Shown one piece after another: positions 46,078 through 58,217 of a stretch of DNA of 64,000 nt. The stretch covers positions 372,001-436,000 of the forward strand of contig NZ_JAMJWD020000004.1 in assembly GCF_023554255.2 (NCBI RefSeq), in the 5' to 3' direction. The position numbers were made by a program, and so were the translations under genes. The notes under the pieces are model-generated. The model made no database searches and was not told the DNA's origin. It saw only the letters and a list, made by a program, of their open reading frames with translations. The stretch's first letter is position 1. Each line of letters starts with the position of its first letter. This DNA comes from Phyllobacterium sp. 21LDTY02-6 (GTDB lineage: Bacteria > Pseudomonadota > Alphaproteobacteria > Rhizobiales > Rhizobiaceae).

Positions 46078-47169
46078 TTACTGACCCGTCACTACCTTGG
46101 TCCACAGGCGCGTCACCACCCGTTGCACCTTGGTATCATAGGGTGCGACGGTGAAGAGCTTCTCGAGAACTTCCGGTGTCGGGTAGATCGCCGGATCCTC
46201 CAGGATTTCCTTGTCGATGAACTGCTGAGATGCCTTGTTGCCATTGGCGTAGAACACGACATTGGATGCCTTGGCGATGACTTCGGGCTTCATCATGTAG
46301 TTGATGAATTCATGAGCCTCGGCCACATGTGGCGCATCTGCCGGGACCGCCATCAGGTCGAACCACATCTGCGCGCCCTGGGCCGGGATCGCGTAATCGA
46401 CGGTCACGCCGGCCTTTGCTTCGGCGGCACGGTCCCTCGCCTGGAAAATGTCGCCCGAATAGCCGAGTGCAAGGCAGATGTCGCCATTGGCCAGGCCGTT
46501 GATGTATTCGGAAGAATGGAACTTGCGCACATAGGGCCGGATCGACGTCAGAAGATCGGCGGCTTTCGCCAGTTCGTCCGGATCATGGCTGTCGGGGTTG
46601 AGGCCGAGATAGGCAAGCGCAGACGGCATGACATCCGAGGCGGAATCGAGAACATGGATGCCGCAATCCTTGAATTTCGCCGCCAATTCCGGCTTGAAGA
46701 GCACGTCCCATGTCGGCTTTTCGTCCGATCCGAGGATTTCCTTCATCTTTTCGACATTGTAGCCGAGGCCGGTGGTGCCCCACATGTAATCGACCGCATA
46801 CTGGTTGCCGGGATCGTATTTTTCGACGCGCTGGTTGATGACGTCCCAGGTATTGGAAAGGTTCGGCAATTTGGACTTGTCGAGCTTCTGGAAGACGCCG
46901 GCGGCAATCTGCCTCTGCAGGAAATTGGCGGTCGGGACGACGACGTCGTAGCCGGTGCCGCCCGCAAGCAGCTTGGTCTCGAGGATCTCATTGGAATCGA
47001 AGGTGTCGTAGACGACCTTGATGCCGGTCTCCTTGGTGAAATCGGTCAATATCTGGGCGTCGATATAGTCGGACCAGTTATAGACGTTGACGACGCGCTC
47101 CTGCGCCGTCGCCGAACCGGCCAGGCCCAGCACCAGCGCAGCGGTCAAAATAGCGGATTTCATTCCCAT
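46078..47169 (-). CDS. potF: Putrescine-binding periplasmic protein PotF
   Basis: A 363-aa binding protein with a Sec signal peptide (about residues 1-22, ATA-Q). VVNVYNWSDYIDAQILTDFTKETGIKVVYDTFDSNE is the PotD/PotF opening, and WGTTGLGYN, LDSASDVMPSALAYLG and AHEFINYMMKPEV are family segments. GGAG precedes the ATG by 7 nt. First gene of potFGHI. Whether the ligand is putrescine or spermidine is not certain; PotF-like sequence and the puuA/puuB-like genes at 51.9-54.7 kb favour putrescine. Confidence 0.93.
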   Translation of the reverse strand: MGMKSAILTAALVLGLAGSATAQERVVNVYNWSDYIDAQILTDFTKETGIKVVYDTFDSNEILETKLLAGGTGYDVVVPTANFLQRQIAAGVFQKLDKSKLPNLSNTWDVINQRVEKYDPGNQYAVDYMWGTTGLGYNVEKMKEILGSDEKPTWDVLFKPELAAKFKDCGIHVLDSASDVMPSALAYLGLNPDSHDPDELAKAADLLTSIRPYVRKFHSSEYINGLANGDICLALGYSGDIFQARDRAAEAKAGVTVDYAIPAQGAQMWFDLMAVPADAPHVAEAHEFINYMMKPEVIAKASNVVFYANGNKASQQFIDKEILEDPAIYPTPEVLEKLFTVAPYDTKVQRVVTRLWTKVVTGQ

Positions 47170-47380
47170 TTATTGTCTCCATTCAGCCGGCATCCGACAG
47201 GTGCCGTTCAAACCCCAGATCGACGTTTCGCCGTATCCCCATTACCCACGCAGGACTGCTTTGCGCAACGGTCTTTTCCCACCTTTTTAGATTGCGGCAG
47301 CTTCGTCAACTGGCTTGATGCGCCGAGCGCAGGAAATTCCGACGCAGCGGGCGTTTTTGCGGTCGCAAGGACCATCAGGA

Positions 47381-48820
47381 CTACTGGAAATCGAAGGCGC
47401 TCAGGCCCGAAACCATCTCATCGAGCCCGAGCGGGCGCGTAATGGGCGGTTCCGCGCGCGAGAGGCATGCGACGCGCTCGCACAGGCGGCAAGCGGGCCC
47501 GACCGGCGTCGCAGCCAGACCCTTGCCGCCCTGCGAATTCTGGCCCCTGCTTCCTGCAACGGCGCCATAGACGGTTTCATCGGCAAATCCGATGTCGCAG
47601 CCAAGAAGCAAGGCAGTGCGTCGCGGCCGCTCATTGAATGCGCCCTGCGGCCCCTCCTGGGTGCGGGCGAGCGTCAGGAACTCCGCGCCATCGGGCATTT
47701 CGACCGCCTCGACCAGGATCTGGCCCGGCTGGGAGAATGCCGCATGCACAGGCAGCCGCGGGCATTCGCCGCCAAAGCGGGAGAGCGGAAATCCCTGCGC
47801 GCCGGCGCGGCGGAGCCGGTTGCCGGCATTGTCGATCTCGAGCAGGAAGAACGGTATCGCCGCCTGGGCCGGCATGGTCGTCAGCCGGTTGGCGACCTGT
47901 TCGAACGAAACGTTGAAGCGCGCGCGCAGGATGTCGATGTCGTAGCGCGTACGGATGGCAGCAGCCTGGAATGGCTGGCAGGGCATCATCAGCGCATGGG
48001 CAGCATAGCGGCCAAGCTCGAAGCGGGCGATCCGCCGCGCTTCGTCGGAGGAGAGCTTCAGATCTTCGACTTCTGCCGCGATGATCACCTGCATCCGCGT
48101 CAGCGCCGCCTCCATCGCGATCTCGCGCAGTTGATCGAAGGGCGACAACCGTTCCGAGATGAACAGGCGCTGCGAATGGCGATCGTAGCGGCGACGCCAG
48201 TTCGGCATGGTCGCAACCGGGAGTATGCGAACGGAGATACCATGCTCGCTCTTGAGCCACGCCTTGAGAGCGCCGGAAAGATCATCTCCCGGGCGCAGCA
48301 GGCCGAGGAAGCTTTCGGCTTCGCCCTCGATGCGCGGGAAGTGGTTGGAACGCCGCTCAAGCACCTCGCGCACTTCATTGAGGGGAAGACGCGTTGCCGA
48401 CAGCGAAGGCGCACGCCCTTCCCGCGCCAGGAGTTCGGAAAGGTCCGACAGTCTTTCCTGCTGCTCGCGATAGGCCCGGTAGAGCTTGATGACCCCCGCC
48501 GCAGCATTTGGCGCGGCATTGCTGATCTCTATCAGTTCCTGGTCGCCCGGAAGTTCCCCGGACAGCAGCGGATCGGAGAACACCTCCTTCAACGCTGCCA
48601 TGGAAGAACCGGTCTCGAGTTGCAGCGTATCAAGCTCGATACGATAGGTTGCCGCAAGCTTCAGCAGCAGTTGCACCGTCAGCGGCCGCTGATTGCGCTC
48701 GATCAGATTGAGATAGGATGGAGAAATGCCCAGCGCCTCGGCCATGGCGGTCTGCGTCAGGCCGCGTTCATTGCGCAATCTGCGGATGCGCGGTCCGGCG
48801 AATATCTTGCCTTCCGCCAT
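47381..48820 (-). CDS. XRE-family regulator with C-terminal ScfR/RamB domain
   Basis: A 479-aa regulator: helix-turn-helix at residues about 10-65 (RIRRLRNERGLTQTAMAEALGISPSYLNLIERNQR), a middle domain resembling a degenerate IrrE/ImmA fold (RIARFELGRYAAHALMMP), and a C-terminal domain with a Cys cluster (LGCDIGFADE.., CRLCERVAC). This is the short-chain fatty acyl/acetate regulator family (RamB, PrpR, ScfR). ATG 48820 has GAGGG close upstream. It is divergent from aceA, which such proteins typically control, and repeated ATTTACA sites lie between. Confidence 0.9.
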   Translation of the reverse strand: MAEGKIFAGPRIRRLRNERGLTQTAMAEALGISPSYLNLIERNQRPLTVQLLLKLAATYRIELDTLQLETGSSMAALKEVFSDPLLSGELPGDQELIEISNAAPNAAAGVIKLYRAYREQQERLSDLSELLAREGRAPSLSATRLPLNEVREVLERRSNHFPRIEGEAESFLGLLRPGDDLSGALKAWLKSEHGISVRILPVATMPNWRRRYDRHSQRLFISERLSPFDQLREIAMEAALTRMQVIIAAEVEDLKLSSDEARRIARFELGRYAAHALMMPCQPFQAAAIRTRYDIDILRARFNVSFEQVANRLTTMPAQAAIPFFLLEIDNAGNRLRRAGAQGFPLSRFGGECPRLPVHAAFSQPGQILVEAVEMPDGAEFLTLARTQEGPQGAFNERPRRTALLLGCDIGFADETVYGAVAGSRGQNSQGGKGLAATPVGPACRLCERVACLSRAEPPITRPLGLDEMVSGLSAFDFQ

Positions 48821-48846
48821 GGGTTCCCTCTCGCGACTGTGACAAG

Positions 48847-48989
48847 ATTTACATCGTGTGCCGCTACGACAGCCTATTACAGAATTTACAAATTTACAAT
48901 CTGGCTCTGTCAAATACACAACAGCATGACCCGAAGTTTGCGCGTGAAATGGCGATATTCCTAGGGGTATTTTGCAGCGCAATGTAAAT
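48847..48989. promoter_or_regulatory. Repeated ATTTACA(A) elements between scfR-type gene and aceA
   Basis: ATTTACAA is repeated exactly in tandem at 48884-48899; a further ATTTACA lies at 48847-48853 and its complement TGTAAAT at 48983-48989, ahead of aceA. Four copies in 235 bp of divergent intergenic DNA suggest the operator of the XRE/ScfR regulator and hence autoregulation plus aceA control (inference). Confidence 0.55.
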
Positions 48990-49055
48990 TCAGTCACATC
49001 GACAAGACGCTGATCTGCGACTTGCTGAGCCTAAATCATCCGAATGGAGAGAATG

Positions 49056-50345
<1,290 letters not shown>

Positions 50346-50360
50346 AGGAGGTACACGATC

Positions 50361-50594
50361 ATGGCACCGCAGACACGCGTAAAGGAACGGGCCGAAGAAC
50401 AGGCCTCGCTTATGAATACCGACCAGCAGGCTGTCATCCGCATGGTGGCGAATGATCTGCACCGGCTGAACCAGTCCGTGATGAAGGCCGTCGATGCCGG
50501 CGTTTCCGTCGAACTCGTCCGCTCGGCCCGTCACCATGGCGGCGATGGCAACTGGGGAGACCTGCTAATACCGGTGGTCGTTACAAGGCAATAG
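50361..50594 (+). CDS. Small protein co-transcribed with aceA, 77 aa
   Basis: A hydrophilic 77-aa protein, MAPQTRVKERAEEQASLMNT ... GGDGNWGDLLIPVVVTRQ, with a strong AAAGGAGG site before its ATG. It lies 15 bases after aceA and before the terminator, so it is almost certainly in the aceA transcript. The N-terminal part looks helical, the C-terminal HHGGDGNWGDLLIPVV part is Gly-rich. Not recognised; a partner or modulator of the glyoxylate shunt is only a guess from position. Confidence 0.78.
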   Translation: MAPQTRVKERAEEQASLMNTDQQAVIRMVANDLHRLNQSVMKAVDAGVSVELVRSARHHGGDGNWGDLLIPVVVTRQ

Positions 50595-50642
50595 TGCGGC
50601 GTCGCCTTCTCTGGTTCGGTCTGGGCCAGCCACGACGCACTG

Positions 50643-50672
50643 AACCGCCCGCGAGCAATCGCGGGCGGTTTT
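50643..50672 (+). terminator. Intrinsic terminator of the aceA operon
   Basis: Perfect 12-bp stem AACCGCCCGCGA / TCGCGGGCGGTT with a GCAA tetraloop, running into TTTT. One of the strongest terminators in the window. Confidence 0.93.
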
Positions 50673-50763
50673 GCCTGTGCCTGCGTTTGCTGTCCGCGCA
50701 CGGGTTCCCTTTGCCCGTTCTTTGCTCTATCGCTTGGCAAAGGCATCAAATCCGGAAAACGCC

Positions 50764-51888
50764 ATGCACAAGGTCGTCATCAGCGGTACAGGCGTATTCA
50801 CGCCCGAACAAACCATCAGCAATGCGGAACTGGTGAAGGCTTTCAACAGCTACGCGGAAAACGAGAACCGGCGCTACGCCGACGAAATCGCCGCCGGTAC
50901 CCGCGAGGCCATCGCCATGTCCGACGAGGATTTCATCGTGCGAGCCTCGGGTATCGAGCGGCGCCACGTCCTCGACAAAAGAGGCATTCTCGATCCGCAG
51001 ATCATGCATCCGGTCCTGCCGGAACGCAGCGACGAGGAACTTTCGGTGATGGCGGAAATGGCCCTGTCCGCCGCCGGCATTGCTCTCAAGCGCGCCGGGC
51101 GGGTTCCGGCACAGGTCGATGCGGTCATCTGCGCCGCCTCCAACCATGAGCGCGCCTATCCGGCCATCGCCATCGAGGTCCAGCAGGCGCTCGGGATCGG
51201 CGGGTTCGGCTTCGACATGAATGTCGCCTGCTCCTCGGCGACCTTCGCCATACAGGCTGCGGCCGACATGATCCGTTCCGGCTCGGCGCGAGCGATCCTG
51301 ATCGTGAACCCCGAGATCTGCTCGGCACATCTCGAATGGCGCGACCGCGATTGCCATTTCATTTTCGGCGACGTCTGTACCGCATTGCTGCTGGAGCGCG
51401 CCGATCTCGCCGAAGCGCAAGGCAGCTTCGAGATCCTGTCCACCCGCTGCATCACGCAGTTCTCCAACAATATCCGCAACAATAACGGCTTCCTCCGCCG
51501 CACGCGCGAGGGACATATGACGGACCGGCGCGACATGCTGTTCCGCCAGGAGGGCCGCAAGGTCTTCAAGCAGGTCGTGCCGATGGTCGCGGATCTGATC
51601 CTGACCCATCTCGCCGACGAGAACATCGCACCGGCGCATCTTTCCCGGCTTTGGCTGCACCAGGCCAATAAGGGAATGAACGACCTGATCGGCGTCAAGG
51701 TGCTCGGACGGCAGCCGGAACCGGGCGAGCAGCCGAACATCCTGCAGGACTATGCCAATACGTCGTCGGCGGGCTCCATCATCGCCTTCTCGAAATATTC
51801 CGACGACCTGGCCAATGGCAGCATCGGCGTCATCTGCTCGTTCGGCGCCGGCTATTCGGCGGGAAGCGTCATCCTGCGGAAAGTCTGA
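50764..51888 (+). CDS. Beta-ketoacyl-ACP synthase III-like protein, long form
   Basis: A 374-aa FabH-like condensing enzyme with the full triad Cys156 (NVACSSATF), His299 (LHQANK) and Asn332 (NTSSAGS). It is about 50 residues longer than housekeeping FabH, mostly through an insert near residues 28-85 between the first strand and the IERRH segment. It may start fatty-acyl chains from an unusual primer or serve a secondary pathway; no cluster partner is visible. Convergent with the FAD oxidase, 4 bases apart. Confidence 0.88.
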   Translation: MHKVVISGTGVFTPEQTISNAELVKAFNSYAENENRRYADEIAAGTREAIAMSDEDFIVRASGIERRHVLDKRGILDPQIMHPVLPERSDEELSVMAEMALSAAGIALKRAGRVPAQVDAVICAASNHERAYPAIAIEVQQALGIGGFGFDMNVACSSATFAIQAAADMIRSGSARAILIVNPEICSAHLEWRDRDCHFIFGDVCTALLLERADLAEAQGSFEILSTRCITQFSNNIRNNNGFLRRTREGHMTDRRDMLFRQEGRKVFKQVVPMVADLILTHLADENIAPAHLSRLWLHQANKGMNDLIGVKVLGRQPEPGEQPNILQDYANTSSAGSIIAFSKYSDDLANGSIGVICSFGAGYSAGSVILRKV

Positions 51889-51892
51889 TCCA

Positions 51893-53179
51893 CTAGATCC
51901 GGTCCATCAGGGCGTACCAGCTCAGAGCCAGGAACAGCAGCGGCGCGCGGAATGTCCGTCCGCCCGGGAAAGCCGGGACCTTCAACTCTTCGAACAGTTT
52001 CAGCCGATCGCGATTGCCGGCCACCGTCTCCGCGTAGAGCTTGCCGACGAAATTGGACAGCATCACGCCATGGCCGGAATATCCGCCTGCGGAGATCACA
52101 TTGGGCATGACTTCGCGGACGAAGGGCTGCCGCGGCATGGTTATCCCGACGGAGCCGCCCCAGGCCTCGGTCATCTCGACATCGGCGAGCTGCGGGTAGA
52201 TCTCGGCGATCTGGCGGCGGATATGCGTGCTGATGTCGCGCGGATTGTCGGCGGTATAGGCCTCGCGGCCGCCGAAAAGCAGCCGGCCGTCCTTCGCCCG
52301 GCGGAAATAGCGTACGACAAAGCGGGAATCGTCGACGCTCTCGCCGCCCGGCAGCACCGGACTATCGTCACCCAGCGGCACCGTCGCGCCGATAAAGGAA
52401 CGGATGGGCATGACATGCGCTGCGCTGACCGGTTCGAGCTTGCCGCCATGGGCATTGACGGCGAGCAGGCATTTGTCGGCGGTCACCGTGCCGTAGCCGG
52501 TCTCGACCGTCACGCCCGCCGGCCCTGACACTATGTTCGTGACCGGCGTCTCCTCGTGGATGGCCGCGCCCGCGGCTGCTGCCGCCCGCGCGGTACCGAT
52601 GACCAGCTTCATCGGCTGGATATGGCCCGTATTGGCATCATAGAGACCGCCGAGATAGCGTGTCGATCCGAGCCTGCGCGCCGTTTCGTCCGCGTCCATG
52701 TAATGAATATGGCGATAGCCGAACTGCTCGGCCATGATTTCGGCGTGCGCGCGGTAATGTTTCAGATAGCGCGGCTTGTGCACCACCGACATCTGGCCCG
52801 GCACATATTCGATGTCGATCGACCGGCTTTGCGCGAATTCGAGCAGATGCGCCTTGGCCTCTTCCGCCAGATCGAACAGCATCCGGGCGCGGGTCAGCCC
52901 ATATTGCGCTTCAAGTTCCTCCGCCCAGGCGCGCTGGCCGGTGCCGAGCTGGCCGCCATTGCGGCCCGACGCGCCATCGCCGACGCGATGGGCCTCGAGC
53001 AGGACCACATCGGCGCCGGCCTCGGCAAGATGCACCGCCGCGGAAAGACCGGTAAAGCCGCCACCGACAATCACGACATCCGCCCGGCGCGACCCGTCCA
53101 GGCTCGGATAGCGCGGCCGGTCGGCGATTGTCGCTTCATACCATGAGACGCCAGGGGAGATCGGTGACTGATAGGGCAT
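51893..53179 (-). CDS. FAD-dependent amine oxidase, PuuB/OrdL-like
   Basis: A 428-aa DAO-family flavoprotein: dinucleotide-binding GGGFTGLSAAVHLAE (about residues 38-52), then SGRNGGQLGTGQR, and a C-terminal GGYSGHGVMLSNFVGKLYAE. Similar to gamma-glutamylputrescine oxidase PuuB. Immediately downstream of a glutamine-synthetase-like gene (51-base gap), the PuuA-PuuB pairing used to degrade putrescine through gamma-glutamyl intermediates. ATG 53179; a TTG 6 bases upstream is possible. Other amines could be the substrate. Confidence 0.88.
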   Translation of the reverse strand: MPYQSPISPGVSWYEATIADRPRYPSLDGSRRADVVIVGGGFTGLSAAVHLAEAGADVVLLEAHRVGDGASGRNGGQLGTGQRAWAEELEAQYGLTRARMLFDLAEEAKAHLLEFAQSRSIDIEYVPGQMSVVHKPRYLKHYRAHAEIMAEQFGYRHIHYMDADETARRLGSTRYLGGLYDANTGHIQPMKLVIGTARAAAAAGAAIHEETPVTNIVSGPAGVTVETGYGTVTADKCLLAVNAHGGKLEPVSAAHVMPIRSFIGATVPLGDDSPVLPGGESVDDSRFVVRYFRRAKDGRLLFGGREAYTADNPRDISTHIRRQIAEIYPQLADVEMTEAWGGSVGITMPRQPFVREVMPNVISAGGYSGHGVMLSNFVGKLYAETVAGNRDRLKLFEELKVPAFPGGRTFRAPLLFLALSWYALMDRI

Positions 53180-53230
53180 GGTCAAAACTTCTGTCTCAAT
53201 TTCCGGCGCGGCGTCATGCGTCTGGAACGG

Positions 53231-54667
53231 TCAGACGTTCAGCAGCAGGAATTCGCGTTCCCAGGGGCTGATGACCTCCATGAACGTCTCGAATTCCGCC
53301 CGTTTGATCGCCGCGTAGGTCGTGGCGAAGGATTGACCGAGGACGGCGAGCAGGTCGCTGTCCTGTTCGAACAGCAGCGTCGCCTCGATCAGTCCGCGCG
53401 GCAGTTCTATCAGGCTGTCATTGACGGTGATGGAAGCCGGCGCATCCGGCTCGATGCGGTTTTCCATGCCGATCAGGCCGCAGGCAAGCGATGCCGCCAG
53501 TGCCAGATAGGGGTTGGCATCGGACGACGGGATACGGTTTTCGACGCGCCGCGCCGCCGGGTCCGAACGTGGGACGCGAAAGGCGGTGGTGCGGTTGTCA
53601 TAACCCCATTTGACGTTGACCGGGGCCGAAGCCGCCGGTGTCAGGCGCCGATAGGAGTTCACATAAGGCGCGAACATGACGAGCGCCGAGGGCACATGTT
53701 TCTGCATGCCGCCGATGAAGTGGCGGAACGCTTCGCTCTCGGAGCCGTCGGCATTGGAGAACACATTGCGGCCGGTCTTCTTCTCGACGATCGACTGGTG
53801 GATGTGCATGGCCGATCCCGGCTGGCCCTGGATGGGCTTGGCCATGAAGGTCGCATACATGTCGTGCTTGAGGGCCGCCTCGCGGATCGTCCGCTTGAAC
53901 AGGAAAACCTGGTCGGCGAGTTCGATCGGATCGCCATGGCGCAGGTTGATCTCGAGCTGCGCCGCGCCCTCCTCGTGGATCAGTGTATCGATCTCGAGGC
54001 CCTGGCTTTCGGAGAAGTGGTAGATGTCGTCGATCAGTTCGTCGAATTCGTTGACGCCCGCGATCGAATAGCCCTGCCCGCCGCCGATGGCGCGTCCGGA
54101 GCGGCCGACGGGCGGCGTCAACGGATAATCGGGGTCGGGATTCTTGCGCACCAGGTAGAATTCGATCTCGGGCGCGACGACGGGTTTCAGGCCCTTCCTG
54201 TTATAGGCCGCGACGACGCGCTTCAGCACGTTGCGCGGGGTAAACTCGACCGCCTGGCCCTCCTTGTTGACGAGGTCGCAGATCACCTGCGCCGTCGGAT
54301 CGCTCTCCCAGGGCACGACCGACAGCGTCGACAGGTCGGGCATGAGCTTCAGATCGCCATCATCTTCCGGATAGGCGAAACCGTGGCCATCCTCCGGATA
54401 GGAGCCGGAAATCGTCGCCATGAACACCGCCGACGGCAGGGCGAGCGAGGTGTTTGAGGTGAATTTCTTCGACGGCATCATCTTGCCGCGCGCAACGCCC
54501 GCCTGGTCGGGCGTGATGCACTCGATGTCCTCGATATCCCGCCAGGCCAGCCATTCGGCGGCCTCGCGCCAGTTCCTTACACCGCGTGTTGCCTTGACAT
54601 AGGCGGGCGTGCGCCGCCGAACTGCCGGAGTGCGCAGGGGCTTCTTGTCAGGAGTTTGGGAAGGCAT
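53231..54667 (-). CDS. Glutamine synthetase-family protein, probable gamma-glutamylputrescine synthetase
   Basis: A 478-aa GlnA-superfamily ligase (GlnT/PuuA branch): ECITPDQAGVARGKMMP near residue 50, PEIEFYLV, HEEGAAQLEINL, GSAMHIHQSI, KWGYDNRTTAFRVPRSD and ENRIPSSDANPYLA. The PuuA branch attaches glutamate to putrescine with ATP. Precedes the PuuB-like oxidase on the same strand. Together with potFGHI 6 kb away this indicates putrescine uptake and use as N/C source (inference); PuuC and PuuD are not seen. Confidence 0.88.
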   Translation of the reverse strand: MPSQTPDKKPLRTPAVRRRTPAYVKATRGVRNWREAAEWLAWRDIEDIECITPDQAGVARGKMMPSKKFTSNTSLALPSAVFMATISGSYPEDGHGFAYPEDDGDLKLMPDLSTLSVVPWESDPTAQVICDLVNKEGQAVEFTPRNVLKRVVAAYNRKGLKPVVAPEIEFYLVRKNPDPDYPLTPPVGRSGRAIGGGQGYSIAGVNEFDELIDDIYHFSESQGLEIDTLIHEEGAAQLEINLRHGDPIELADQVFLFKRTIREAALKHDMYATFMAKPIQGQPGSAMHIHQSIVEKKTGRNVFSNADGSESEAFRHFIGGMQKHVPSALVMFAPYVNSYRRLTPAASAPVNVKWGYDNRTTAFRVPRSDPAARRVENRIPSSDANPYLALAASLACGLIGMENRIEPDAPASITVNDSLIELPRGLIEATLLFEQDSDLLAVLGQSFATTYAAIKRAEFETFMEVISPWEREFLLLNV

Positions 54668-54767
54668 CAATCACCAGTTTTTATTGCGGTGACAGGATGA
54701 TAGCGCATATTCCGGGCCGATGGGAGGCGGGGCGGCGAAAATTGTGCATGTTCGCCGCCCGCGCGGA

Positions 54768-55610
54768 TCAGGCCTTCGGCGCGTCGGCTCCGACGCTGGT
54801 TTCCGCCCATGCCTCGAAGTCACGCTGCATCTCGGCGATCTTCTCATGCGCTCCATCGAACGCCATCTTGCCCAGCAACAGGCGCAGCGGCGGCTTGTCC
54901 GCCTCCACGGCCTTGACGATCGCCTGCGCCGCCCGCACCGGATCACCCGGCTGGTTGCCGCTCTGTTCGCGCAACGCCTTCATGCGCTCGCCGGCGGACG
55001 CCTTGTAGTCCTCGATGGTCTGGGGCGCTTCATTTGCCGAGCGCCCCGCCCAATCCGTGCGGAAACCGCTCGGTTCGACGATCAGCACCTTGATGCCCAG
55101 ATGCGCGACTTCCTTCGACAAGGATTCCGACAGCCCCTCGACGGCGAATTTGGTGCCATTGTAGAAGCCGACGGCCGGAAAGCCGCGGAGCCCGCCGATC
55201 GATGAAATATTGACGACGGTCCCGGAGCGCTGCCTGCGCATGAGCGGCAGCACCGCGCGGGTCATGTCCATGAGGCCCCAGACATTGATGTCGAACATCT
55301 TGCGGGCTTCAGCGATGTCGCTTTCCTCCAGCGAGCCGAAATAGCCGATTCCGGCATTGTTGACGAGCACGTCGATGCGGCCGAAACGCTCTTCCGCCTG
55401 CCTGACGGCAGCCCGGACCTCGTCGGGATTGGTGACATCGAGTTTGAGAACGAGGGCGTTTTCGCCGTGCCTTGCGGCAATATCCTCGACCTGCGCCGGG
55501 TTGCGCGCGGTTACCACCGTCGGGTAGCCGAGCGAAAGCGTGTGGAGGGCAAGCTCCCGGCCAAAGCCGGTCGAGCAGCCCGTGATGAACCATACGGGTT
55601 TTGAAGTCAT
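54768..55610 (-). CDS. Short-chain dehydrogenase, oxidoreductase of the retinol-dehydrogenase-like group
   Basis: A 280-aa SDR: TGCSTGFGRELA (residues about 10-21), NNAGIGYFG, SSIGG with catalytic Ser, YNGTKFAVEG with the YxxxK pair, and a C-terminal extension (residues 220-280) typical of this 280-aa group. ATG 55610 is preceded by AAAGGAAA. Substrate unknown. Stands about 95 bases downstream of a second, unrelated-branch SDR on the same strand. Confidence 0.88.
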   Translation of the reverse strand: MTSKPVWFITGCSTGFGRELALHTLSLGYPTVVTARNPAQVEDIAARHGENALVLKLDVTNPDEVRAAVRQAEERFGRIDVLVNNAGIGYFGSLEESDIAEARKMFDINVWGLMDMTRAVLPLMRRQRSGTVVNISSIGGLRGFPAVGFYNGTKFAVEGLSESLSKEVAHLGIKVLIVEPSGFRTDWAGRSANEAPQTIEDYKASAGERMKALREQSGNQPGDPVRAAQAIVKAVEADKPPLRLLLGKMAFDGAHEKIAEMQRDFEAWAETSVGADAPKA

Positions 55611-55705
55611 GGGAATTTCCTTTAGCCTGGTGCCCAAGGGGTGGGGGTAAGGAGCTACGACCTCAATGTAGACCACGGAGCGCGCTATTCAAGAATGGCG
55701 GGGGC

Positions 55706-56455
55706 TCAGATGCAGCGGCCGCCATCGACCTCCATCGCCACGCCGGTCACGTAGGAAGCTTCGTCGGAAGCAAGGTATAGCGCCGCATTTGCCACATCCT
55801 GCGGCATGGCAAAGCGGCCGAGCGGGATCGACGCCTTGAACTGCGCCCGGCGCTCCGGCGTATCCTCGCCGAGGAAGAGACCAAGCATCGGCGTTTCGCC
55901 GACGGCCGGGCAAAGGCAATTGACGCGGATGCCCTTCGGGGCGAGTTCCACGCCCATCGATTTGGTCACATTGATCACCCAACCCTTGGAGGCGCTGTAC
56001 CAGGCGAGGCCGGGCCGCGGACGCAGGCCGGCGGTCGAGGCGATATTGATGATATTGCCGCTTCCCTGCCGCTCCATGATCGGCACGACGGCCTGGGTCG
56101 AATAGTAGATCGATTTCATGTTCACGGCGCCTATGAGATCGAAGGTCTCCTCGTCGACGCCGAGCATCGAGCCGTTGCGGTGCGAGAAGCCGGCATTGTT
56201 GACGAGGATGTCGATCTGGCCGAAGCGCTGCATCGCCGCTTCGACCATGGTGTCGATATCGTCCTTGCGCGTCACATCGGCGTGAACGGCAAGCGCCTTC
56301 CCGCCAAGGTCGCCGGCGACCGTCTCGGCGCCGAGCAGATTGCGGTCCGCCACCACGACACTGGCACCCTCCTCCGCGAAACGCCGCGCCATGGCCTCGC
56401 CAAATCCGGAGGCCGCGCCGGTTATGATCGCGGTTTTTCCTGCCAGCCGGGTCAT
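55706..56455 (-). CDS. Short-chain dehydrogenase/reductase, FabG-like
   Basis: A 249-aa classical SDR: TGAASGFGEAMARRFAEEGA (residues about 11-30), NNAGFSHRNG, ASTAGLRPRPGLAWYSASKGWV with Ser and YxxxK, and PQDVANAALYLASDEASYVTG near the end. Start ATG 56455 with AAGGAG and AGGAAAA upstream. The GlucDH/FabG-like C-terminus suggests a small alcohol or sugar substrate; not determined. Divergent from zwf over 279 bp with no other gene visible in it. Confidence 0.88.
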   Translation of the reverse strand: MTRLAGKTAIITGAASGFGEAMARRFAEEGASVVVADRNLLGAETVAGDLGGKALAVHADVTRKDDIDTMVEAAMQRFGQIDILVNNAGFSHRNGSMLGVDEETFDLIGAVNMKSIYYSTQAVVPIMERQGSGNIINIASTAGLRPRPGLAWYSASKGWVINVTKSMGVELAPKGIRVNCLCPAVGETPMLGLFLGEDTPERRAQFKASIPLGRFAMPQDVANAALYLASDEASYVTGVAMEVDGGRCI

Positions 56456-56734
56456 TTTTCCTGTCTCCTTCATGCTTTCTGACACTGAACCTTTATCGTG
56501 CAGCGCTAAAACGTTCCCATGGCGGCCGGCACGAATGCGCTTGTCCTGCGGGGCTGGTTCTGTACCATCGCCACCATGATCGCTCGAATCGTAGACGGAA
56601 TGGTGAATGAAGCAAATCCATTTTGACGCAGGAGACCAATTCGGGTCTGGTCATTTTAAATCGATTAGATTATATAGGCCGCGTGGCGGAGCGCGGCATT
56701 CGGCAACGTAAATCAGGCATAGCGAGACCTATCC

Positions 56735-58207
<1,473 letters not shown>

Positions 58208-58217
58208 GACGAGACCG

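Noticed and set aside
47170..47380. Extra gene between potF and the XRE/ScfR-type regulator
   Set aside because: No frame with a ribosome site or family resemblance; treated as the potF upstream region.
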